Part shown: piece by piece, positions 53,840 through 60,264 of the stretch | Numbering within the stretch: the stretch's first letter is position 1 | Layout: each line of letters starts with the position of its first letter | Assembly: GCA_021816845.1 (NCBI GenBank) | Contig: JAKAWT010000002.1 | Location: 186,001 to 250,000, forward strand | Source: a bacterium | Lineage (GTDB): Bacteria; Patescibacteria; Dojkabacteria; JAKAPS01; JAJZLI01 | Reading direction: 5' to 3' | DNA: 64,000 nucleotides | The notes under the pieces: model-generated | Databases searched by the model: none | What the model was told of the DNA's origin: nothing | Seen by the model: the letters and a program-made list of their open reading frames with translations, nothing else | Position numbers and translations under genes: made by a program

Positions 53840-54265
53840 ATGGATAAGTTAGATTTGAATCAAGAAGGTAATAATATGTTAAATCGGATTAAAGATACTC
53901 AAGAGGTAATAAAAAATAAGGGTGTCAAAGGATATCTTCCTTGGTTTTTTTGGGGGTTATTTGTACTTATAACTTATCCTTCATTTGATTTTATTAAAAG
54001 TTTTATTTGGTATATTATAGCAATAATTATATTTATAGTAGGCATAGTTTTGTCATATTACTATTATATTATTGTCAATAGGCATATCCATAGTGTATCT
54101 CACTCTCCCTGGTACATGTCTTTGTTATATTTTATATTAATAGCAATAACAATATTACTTGCTAATATATTTCAACCAAACTTCCATTATTCTTGGGTTT
54201 TAGGTGGCATAATACTTGCAGCTTTATTTTTTATGTACGGTTTCTACTTAAAGCTAAAATATTAA
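53840..54265 (+). CDS. Four-helix membrane protein beside a regulator
   Basis: 141 residues with four transmembrane helices (about 33-50, 55-75, 92-110 and 118-136) and an N-terminal charged helix (LNRIKDTQEVIKNKGVKGYLP). It is 4 nt upstream of the winged-helix regulator on the same strand. Such small membrane proteins often pair with PadR/MarR-like regulators, but its role is unknown. Confidence 0.6.
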   Translation: MDKLDLNQEGNNMLNRIKDTQEVIKNKGVKGYLPWFFWGLFVLITYPSFDFIKSFIWYIIAIIIFIVGIVLSYYYYIIVNRHIHSVSHSPWYMSLLYFILIAITILLANIFQPNFHYSWVLGGIILAALFFMYGFYLKLKY

Positions 54266-54269
54266 AATC

Positions 54270-54572
54270 ATGGATCTATCATACCACAAACTTGACCCAA
54301 TTATTCATCAACCAGCACGCCTTTCAATTATGGCGGCTTTAGCTGTTACTCTGGAAGTAGAATTTATTGTTATACGAGATACAATAAAAATTAGCGATTC
54401 ATTATTATCCAGATATATTTCAGTTTTAGAAAAAGCTGGATATATATACGTACGTAAAGTTTTTGTTAATAAAAGACCAAAAACATGGCTTTCTCTAACA
54501 AAAAAAGGACACATAGCTTTTAACAAATATATTCAGGATTTAGAAAGTATAGTTAGTCGGAAATCTCAATAA
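54270..54572 (+). CDS. Winged-helix transcriptional regulator (MarR/ArsR-like fold)
   Basis: 100 residues: LDPIIHQPARLSIMAAL, then the recognition helix SDSLLSRYISVLEKAGYI and a wing VRKVFVNKRPKTWLSLTKKG. This is the pattern of the transcriptional regulators of the HTH_34-type group. It probably binds the palindrome at 53787-53805 and controls its own operon and the divergent ABC exporter. Confidence 0.85.
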   Translation: MDLSYHKLDPIIHQPARLSIMAALAVTLEVEFIVIRDTIKISDSLLSRYISVLEKAGYIYVRKVFVNKRPKTWLSLTKKGHIAFNKYIQDLESIVSRKSQ

Positions 54573-54623
54573 AATTAAATATAAAATATACGCAAATGTT
54601 AAACGTAGAAACTTTACTATTAA

Positions 54624-54860
54624 TCAGTCCTCTGGCAGAGAAGCAAAAATCTTCTTTGTTTTCATATACCATCCCATTCCCGATATGGGATTCTTCCACC
54701 TAGACTGCATACTCTTAAGTGCACTTTTGTGTATTTCATCACCATTAGCAACCATTTCTTTTAAATGTTTATCTTGTGCCTTGATAACTTCATTAGCATC
54801 ATTACCATGAAACTTGGTATCACATGGTCCTCCCATTTGTTTACATGTCATTGTTTTCAT
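54624..54860 (-). CDS. DUF1059-like small protein, 78 aa
   Basis: Starts with the family pattern MTCKQMGGPCDTKFHGND (two Cys near residues 5 and 13), followed by a helical region. Members are small and widespread, but of unknown function. It is convergent with the regulator gene. Confidence 0.7.
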   Translation of the reverse strand: MKTMTCKQMGGPCDTKFHGNDANEVIKAQDKHLKEMVANGDEIHKSALKSMQSRWKNPISGMGWYMKTKKIFASLPED

Positions 54861-54892
54861 ATTTATTACTTACTGTTAGTATTTTAGCTAAA

Positions 54893-55090
54893 TCACTTTA
54901 CCATTTTCTTTCTGTATAAATAGGCTATTGCACTTGTTACCCAAGAAATTATCAACCCAACAGCAACTCCTCTCAAATATCTGTTACTTGTAAGATATGA
55001 CAATGAAAGGAATATCACACTTAAAATTAACTCAAATAATATAAGTGTCATATCCAACCTTCCTAAAATTCTTTTTCTCCATTCCTTCAT
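54893..55090 (-). CDS. Small membrane protein, 65 aa
   Basis: Start chosen at the ATG at 55090 (MKEWRKRILGR), because a Shine-Dalgarno-like AAGGTGGAG precedes it; an upstream start at 55141 lacks one. Two transmembrane helices (MTLILFELILSVIFLSLSYL and GVAVGLIISWVTSAIAYLY) and a basic end. Not recognised. Confidence 0.55.
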   Translation of the reverse strand: MKEWRKRILGRLDMTLILFELILSVIFLSLSYLTSNRYLRGVAVGLIISWVTSAIAYLYRKKMVK

Positions 55091-55192
55091 ATCTCCACCT
55101 TTTATCATTATGTAGAATCTCTCTGTTGTTTTTGCACTCATTATACATCTAATTTATAAAAAATATTTTACGTAACTTAGTTCCTTATTCTT

Positions 55193-55720
55193 TTAATCAA
55201 TAGTCTTTATTATACAATTTTTTAAGTAAATTGTAGAACCAGATACTTTTTCTATTATTCCCCTAACCATAAGGTGGTCATAACGATTCATTCTATTCAA
55301 AAAATTATACATATTCTTTTGTACTGAAAAACATACATAACAACTAAACTTGTCTAAAGATACAGTAAAAACATTTGACCTATCATTATCAAAAGTATCA
55401 TCATTTAAACTAAACAATTTGACTTCCCATGTAATTTTATAATCTATATATCCACTAGCAATAATTTTTTGGGCTGATAAAGGATGATTATCAATATCAT
55501 TTATAATATCCCTAGGAGATTTTTTAGATAAAGTAAATTTTTTAAATTTTTCTTTATTTGTAGTTATACTTCCATTGTTTTCAATTTGATTTTGATGCTG
55601 TATTTTATTATCTTTACTTCTATCTTTACCTATGCCAAAACCATAATACAAGATTAAGCCTGCAATTACAGTACCTCCTATTCCTATAACCCATGGATTA
55701 TTCATTAATATATTTATCAT
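55193..55720 (-). CDS. Membrane-anchored protein, 175 aa
   Basis: The start is the ATG at 55720 (MINILMNNP). Longer reading upstream runs through tRNA genes and is false. A transmembrane helix (WVIGIGGTVIAGLILYYGFGIG) precedes a charged linker and a soluble domain with beta strands (KITWEVKLFSLND, FTVSLDKFSCYVCFSV, LMVRGIIEKVSGSTIYL), which suggests an OB-like fold. Not recognised. Confidence 0.55.
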   Translation of the reverse strand: MINILMNNPWVIGIGGTVIAGLILYYGFGIGKDRSKDNKIQHQNQIENNGSITTNKEKFKKFTLSKKSPRDIINDIDNHPLSAQKIIASGYIDYKITWEVKLFSLNDDTFDNDRSNVFTVSLDKFSCYVCFSVQKNMYNFLNRMNRYDHLMVRGIIEKVSGSTIYLKNCIIKTID

Positions 55721-55741
55721 AGTAATAAAAATAATAAAGCA

Positions 55742-55812
55742 CTGGGATGCAGGGATTCGAACCCCAAACTTCAGGACCAAAACCTGGCGTGATGCCATTT
55801 CACCACATCCCA
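55742..55812 (-). tRNA. tRNA-Gln (UUG)
   Basis: A cloverleaf reads on the minus strand with acceptor TGGGATG/CATCCCA, anticodon loop TTTTGGT giving anticodon TTG, T-loop GTTCGAATC and discriminator G73. CCA is not encoded, so an enzyme must add it. Confidence 0.93.
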
Positions 55813-55821
55813 AAATAAATA

Positions 55822-55894
55822 AGCGGAAGACGGGGTTCAAACCCGCGACCTTATCCTTGGCAAGGATACGCTCTATCAACTGAGCTACTTCCGC
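55822..55894 (-). tRNA. tRNA-Gly (GCC)
   Basis: Acceptor GCGGAAG/CTTCCGC, anticodon stem TATCC/GGATA with loop TTGCCAA (anticodon GCC), T-loop GGTTTGAACCC, discriminator T73 as usual for glycine. CCA not encoded. Confidence 0.93.
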
Positions 55895-55899
55895 AGATA

Positions 55900-55972
55900 T
55901 GCCACAGGTGGGGCTCGGACCCACGACACAAGGCTCTTCAGGCCTCTGCTCTACCAGCTGAGCTACCGTGGC
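55900..55972 (-). tRNA. tRNA-Phe (GAA)
   Basis: Acceptor GCCACGG/CTGTGGC, D-arm GCTCAGCTGGTAGAGC, anticodon stem GAGGC/GCCTT with loop CTGAAGA (anticodon GAA), T-arm GTGGG/CCCAC, discriminator A73. CCA not encoded. Confidence 0.93.
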
Positions 55973-56037
55973 ATAAAACATTAAGAGTATACCAAATTTT
56001 TTTAATATTGAAAATTTATTTAATGGAGAAAACACAT

Positions 56038-56110
56038 TGGGTGGTACAGGGATCGGACCTGTGACATCTACGGTGTAAACGTAGCGCTCTACCAGCTGAG
56101 CTAACCACCC
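56038..56110 (-). tRNA. tRNA-Val (UAC)
   Basis: Acceptor GGGTGGT/ACCACCC, anticodon stem CTACG/CGTAG with loop TTTACAC (anticodon TAC), T-arm ACAGG/CCTGT, discriminator A73. CCA not encoded. Confidence 0.93.
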
Positions 56111-56125
56111 AAATTAAATCTACAA

Positions 56126-56214
56126 TGGGCAGAAGAGGACTTGAACCTCCATGCCACTAAATAAGGGGCACAACCACCTCAAGGTTGCGTGTCTACCGAT
56201 TCCACCATCTGCCC
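56126..56214 (-). tRNA. tRNA-Leu (GAG)
   Basis: Acceptor GGGCAGA/TCTGCCC, a long variable arm as expected for leucine, anticodon stem CAACC/GGTTG with loop TTGAGGT (anticodon GAG), discriminator A73. CCA not encoded. Confidence 0.92.
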
Positions 56215-56275
56215 AAAATCTATATTAAAGACACAGGCATATTATATTTAAAAAAAACAAATTTTGCAATGAATT

Positions 56276-56357
56276 TGCCAGAGAGAGGACTTGAACCTCC
56301 AAATCTTTCGATACAGCGTTCTGAACACTGCGTGTATACCAATTTCACCACTCTGGC
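56276..56357 (-). tRNA. tRNA-Leu (CAG)
   Basis: Acceptor GCCAGAG/CTCTGGC, a long variable arm, anticodon stem CAGTG/CGCTG with loop TTCAGAA (anticodon CAG), discriminator A73. Its 5' end lies one base from the stop of the solute-binding protein gene, so it may share a transcript. CCA not encoded. Confidence 0.92.
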
Positions 56358-56358
56358 A

Positions 56359-57927
56359 CTATATTCTCCAATCCTCAACAGACTGATATCTTTGGTGAGG
56401 ATATGCAATGTTGTTGAAGTTTAATCCTGTTATATCTTTATTCTCAAGATATATAAAGTTTCTACTATAAAGAAATACTGCAGGAGCTAGAGATATAAGG
56501 TTCTGTTGGAATAGCTGATAAGCTAATTTTCTCGTTTTTCTGTTTATTGAATTTATACCAATCAATAAAAGTCTATCTATATTTGAATTTGATAGGTGTG
56601 ATATATTTTTATAACTTCTTGAATACCACAGACTGAAATTATTAGGATCCACACTTCCCTTTATATTGGTCAGAATTGCATCATACTTTCCACTCTTTAT
56701 AATTTTGTTAATACCATCCTTACTTTTTTTTATAAATCCTACATTGATTCCTATATTACTCCAAGTATTTTTAAGATAATTGATTATAGAGTATGGTACA
56801 TTATCATAATATACAAAAAGATTGTTTTGGGATAAACTTGTTGAACTTGTTTGTAGATAGTGTTGTGCCAAAATAGGATTATATGTAAAATGTAACATTG
56901 ATTTTGAGTTATAATAAGCCCATGAAGTTTTAGATATAGGTCCATATATTGGTACTGCGTTATTATTAAGATATTTTTGTACAATAGTATTTCTTGATAT
57001 AGAGTATTCCATTGCATATCTAAAATTAATATCTGTTATTTTATTAAGGTTAAAAAATAATGCAGTATATGAATATGGCATTTGTGATTCATATACATTT
57101 ATATTAGAGGATAATTTATTTTTATTAATATACTGTACATACGCACCATCTATTTCATCATATTTGAGAGCTTTAAGAACATCATTCTCATTTTTAAATA
57201 TTTGTATTTTAAAATATTTAAAATGAGGTTTACCAAGGAAGTAATTGTCAAATCTTCTAAAATTAATTTCACTGTCCGTAACAGATGTAATAATATATGG
57301 TCCTGTTCCTATTATATTTGATGTATGTTCAAGATAATTTGCTCCATATGGAACAACATTAAACCCTATATCCTCAAAAAAAGTAACATCTATCTGTTGT
57401 AGAACAAATTCAATACTATATTTTGAAAGTTTTTTTACCTCTATGTTAGATAATACTGATGAAGGGAAATTTTCTTTTTCAAAATTAAAAGAATATATAA
57501 CATCAGATGCTGTAAGTTTCTGTCCATTTTGGAATAGAATATTGTGTTTTAAATATATGATATATTTTGTACCTTTATTTTCTTTTTTGTATGATTGTGC
57601 AAGTACCCCTTTTATATTTCCATTTGATTGCACTTCAAATAATTTATTAAAGACTAATTGATTAATATCATTCTCCAAAGTCATATTGGATCCACTGTAT
57701 GGGTTATATAAAGTTGTTTGTGCAATAATACCTTCACTGTAGGTACTTGAAGTTAAAAATTGAAGATTAAAGAAGTTATTCTGATATAGGATAAATGTAA
57801 GAATTATTGCAAGTATTATATAAAAAACGATATATGATTTCGGAGAATATTTTCTAAAAAATGAGTGTATAGTATAGGGATAATCCCATAAACCTTCTCT
57901 AAACTTAAGAAATAATGATTTAAACAT
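56359..57927 (-). CDS. Membrane-anchored extracellular solute-binding protein, family 5 (OppA/DppA-like)
   Basis: 522 residues with a signal anchor (about 33-50, YIVFYIILAIILTFILY) but no lipobox Cys. The mature part follows family 5: NQLVFNKLFEVQSNGNIKGVLAQSY, YIIYLKHNILFQNGQKLTASDVIYSF, GTGPYIITSV, and a C-terminal DAILTNIKGSVDPNNFSLWYS. It would bind peptides or similar ligands outside the cell. No permease or ATPase genes are nearby, so it may serve a transporter elsewhere or another function. Thirteen bases separate it from secG. Confidence 0.85.
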   Translation of the reverse strand: MFKSLFLKFREGLWDYPYTIHSFFRKYSPKSYIVFYIILAIILTFILYQNNFFNLQFLTSSTYSEGIIAQTTLYNPYSGSNMTLENDINQLVFNKLFEVQSNGNIKGVLAQSYKKENKGTKYIIYLKHNILFQNGQKLTASDVIYSFNFEKENFPSSVLSNIEVKKLSKYSIEFVLQQIDVTFFEDIGFNVVPYGANYLEHTSNIIGTGPYIITSVTDSEINFRRFDNYFLGKPHFKYFKIQIFKNENDVLKALKYDEIDGAYVQYINKNKLSSNINVYESQMPYSYTALFFNLNKITDINFRYAMEYSISRNTIVQKYLNNNAVPIYGPISKTSWAYYNSKSMLHFTYNPILAQHYLQTSSTSLSQNNLFVYYDNVPYSIINYLKNTWSNIGINVGFIKKSKDGINKIIKSGKYDAILTNIKGSVDPNNFSLWYSRSYKNISHLSNSNIDRLLLIGINSINRKTRKLAYQLFQQNLISLAPAVFLYSRNFIYLENKDITGLNFNNIAYPHQRYQSVEDWRI

Positions 57928-57939
57928 AGGATCTTACTA

Positions 57940-58176
57940 TTAACCCTGCTTTGCTACAACTAAAGATAGAATAGTACTTGTTACAAATAATACACCAAGA
58001 ATAATAGTTGCATAGAGAAGAAGTTTATCAAAACCTCTTCTTGATCTATATGATTCTCCACCAGATGATCCACCAAAAGCTACGGACAAGCCGGCACCTC
58101 TATTTTGTAGTATAATAACTATAATAAGAAGTGATGCTAGAACTATTTGTAATATATCAAGTTGATTCGAATTCAT
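57940..58176 (-). CDS. secG: Preprotein translocase subunit SecG
   Basis: 78 residues from the ATG at 58176: a first transmembrane helix (ILQIVLASLLIIVIILQNRGAGL), the family's conserved GLSVAFGGSSGGESYRSRRG linker, and a second helix (LLYATIILGVLFVTSTILSLV). SecG stimulates SecYEG protein export. The upstream ATG is rejected because a TATTAT box (minus strand, 58189-58184) lies 7 nt from this one. Confidence 0.93.
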   Translation of the reverse strand: MNSNQLDILQIVLASLLIIVIILQNRGAGLSVAFGGSSGGESYRSRRGFDKLLLYATIILGVLFVTSTILSLVVAKQG

Positions 58177-58182
58177 ATATAA

Positions 58183-58189
58183 GATAATA
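58183..58189. promoter_or_regulatory. Overlapping divergent -10 elements for secG and the transglutaminase-like gene
   Basis: Only 21 bases separate the two start codons. GATAAT (58183-58188, plus strand, 9 nt from the ATG at 58198) and TATTAT (58189-58184, minus strand, 7 nt from the secG ATG) share five bases. Their -35 regions must lie inside the opposite gene's coding sequence. The two promoters cannot be occupied at the same time. Confidence 0.5.
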
Positions 58190-58197
58190 TCAATAAT

Positions 58198-60162
58198 ATG
58201 CAAAAAATAAAAATTGCTACTACAATAGTTATTTTGACTATTTCCGTTTTAACATTTTTTCACAGTGTTGACCATGTATATGCTCAAACCTTAGGCACTG
58301 GTACCTCAGGTACTGGTACCTCTCCATTTAGTGTTGATTATAACATTTTATACAACATATCAAAAGATGGTACTGCAACAGTATCATATGATATCAAACT
58401 TGTAAACCTAACCCCTACTACCTATGCATCATCTTATTCAATTGCCCTAACATCAACTGATGCTTCTTCAATATCCGTAGTCTCATCTTCAGGATCTAAT
58501 CTCCCCTTTACTGTAACTAAGGGAGCAACATCAACTTCAATTTTAACTAAATTCCCGAATTCAGTATATGGTTATGGTACATATCAGGAATGGACTATTA
58601 ATTTTACAACTAACCAGATATCTAAGATGCAGGGAGATTTGATGAATATTATGATTCCTGGATTTCAGCAAAAGAGTCTTATATCTCAGGTTACAACAAC
58701 TGTAGAAGTTCCATCATCTCTAGGTCCAATTAATTTTGCATCTCCTCAATTCCCTCAGATTGCTACAAATGGAAGTAATACAACATATACATATAACTCA
58801 AGTCAATCTTATTCTCAAAGAGGTATATTGTTAATACTTGGTAGTTATCAAATTTATAAATTTAAATTTCATTACAAATTACAGAATCCTAATTTTTTTT
58901 CAAAAGAATCATATAAGATAGTTGTACCTGCAGACTACAAAACACAGTCAGTGATATTCTCAAAGATATATCCACAACCCACAAAGACATACATAGATTC
59001 TGATGGTAATTATATAGTGGAATATGTATTATCTCCAAGGGCAAGTTTTACAACCACAATTGAAGGAGAAGCTAAAGTTTTTTCTACATATAATAATTTT
59101 AAGAATGCTTTACCCCAAAAACAATATTTATCTAAAAGTGACATAAAGATATATACTGCTAGTCAGCCTTACTGGCAAACTACAAACACATATATAAAGA
59201 ATCTAGCTAAGAGCATTATAAAGGGTGATACAACAACATTACAAAAGGCTCAATCTATAGAAAATTATGTAGCAGGAAAACTTGTATATAATCAAAAAGC
59301 AATCTTTGACCCTCAAAGAAAAAGATTGGGTGCAATAGTTGCTCTAGAAGAGCCTAATAACGCAATATGCCAAGAATATGTAGATGTTTTTGTAACACTT
59401 GCAAGAGCAGATGGAATACCCGCTCGTATGATAGCAGGATATGGGGATCCTCCTGATATTAATGTAAATCCTTTGCCTCCAGATATTTTGCATGCCTGGG
59501 TACAATTTTACACACCATCTTTTGGTTGGGTAACTGCTGATCCAACATGGCAATCTACATCAGGTGGATTTAACTTTTTTGGTAATATTGGATCTAATCA
59601 TCTAATCCTTGCAAGATATGGGCATAGCTCTGTAAATCCTCCTCTCATATTATCATTTGTAAGGGAGAAAAATCCTCAAAACAACATTAATATAGAAGCA
59701 GTTAATGCTCCATTTGTAGTTCATCCAAATTTCAGCCTTACAGTATTGAATGATAATAGTCTAGTTTCAGGATTTGAAAATATACTAGAAATTAATATAA
59801 AAAATACTGGAAATCAAGTTTTACGTGGACATGATATCACAGTGTCATCTAACCAAGGTGTAACAATAGGAAAAATTAATATTTCCAGTAATGCTATTTT
59901 TCCAGGATCTTCAGAGGTCATAAAGATACCTATAAAAACAAATGATTATTTCTCAAGTGGAACAAAAGAAATCAATATAGATGCAACATTCTATACATAC
60001 CACAAAAAAGCTGTAAATGAAAAGATCAATAGTCTTCTAACATTTAATCCTTTGTTTGTATCAGGAATAGTACCTTGGATTCTAATTATTATCATATTCA
60101 TACTCTCTATAATATTTGTAGACCTACTTTTTAGGTTTAAAAACACTAAAAGCAAGAGTTAA
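58198..60162 (+). CDS. Membrane-anchored transglutaminase-like domain protein
   Basis: 654 residues: a signal peptide ending near VYAQ, two beta-rich domains (about 40-330), then a transglutaminase-like core with Cys in NAICQEYVDVFVTLAR (near 390), His in ILHAWVQFYT (near 429) and Asp in TADPTW (near 442), and a C-terminal transmembrane helix (WILIIIIFILSIIFVDLLF). The Cys-His-Asp triad is intact. Such proteins are often proteases or peptide-modifying enzymes at the cell surface. A potential role in processing the surface fibres is speculation. Confidence 0.85.
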   Translation: MQKIKIATTIVILTISVLTFFHSVDHVYAQTLGTGTSGTGTSPFSVDYNILYNISKDGTATVSYDIKLVNLTPTTYASSYSIALTSTDASSISVVSSSGSNLPFTVTKGATSTSILTKFPNSVYGYGTYQEWTINFTTNQISKMQGDLMNIMIPGFQQKSLISQVTTTVEVPSSLGPINFASPQFPQIATNGSNTTYTYNSSQSYSQRGILLILGSYQIYKFKFHYKLQNPNFFSKESYKIVVPADYKTQSVIFSKIYPQPTKTYIDSDGNYIVEYVLSPRASFTTTIEGEAKVFSTYNNFKNALPQKQYLSKSDIKIYTASQPYWQTTNTYIKNLAKSIIKGDTTTLQKAQSIENYVAGKLVYNQKAIFDPQRKRLGAIVALEEPNNAICQEYVDVFVTLARADGIPARMIAGYGDPPDINVNPLPPDILHAWVQFYTPSFGWVTADPTWQSTSGGFNFFGNIGSNHLILARYGHSSVNPPLILSFVREKNPQNNINIEAVNAPFVVHPNFSLTVLNDNSLVSGFENILEINIKNTGNQVLRGHDITVSSNQGVTIGKINISSNAIFPGSSEVIKIPIKTNDYFSSGTKEINIDATFYTYHKKAVNEKINSLLTFNPLFVSGIVPWILIIIIFILSIIFVDLLFRFKNTKSKS

Positions 60163-60224
60163 TAATACATAAAAAGGCTTAATTCTCTAATTTTTTACAT
60201 GTTTTAGCAATTATATAGGGTAAC

Positions 60225-60253
60225 TTGACAAAAATTCTCCATATCTTTAGAAT
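60225..60253 (+). promoter_or_regulatory. Promoter of the PEP-synthase-like gene
   Basis: TTGACA (60225-60230), 17-bp spacer, TAGAAT (60248-60253). Because transcription should start near 60260, the in-frame ATG at 60256 is probably not translated and the ATG at 60265 is the likely start. Confidence 0.7.
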
Positions 60254-60264
60254 GGATGTATCCT

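Noticed and set aside
55720..56035. N-terminal extension of the 175-aa membrane protein frame
   Set aside because: The extension reads through the tRNA-Gln, tRNA-Gly and tRNA-Phe genes on the same strand; the ATG at 55720 is the real start.
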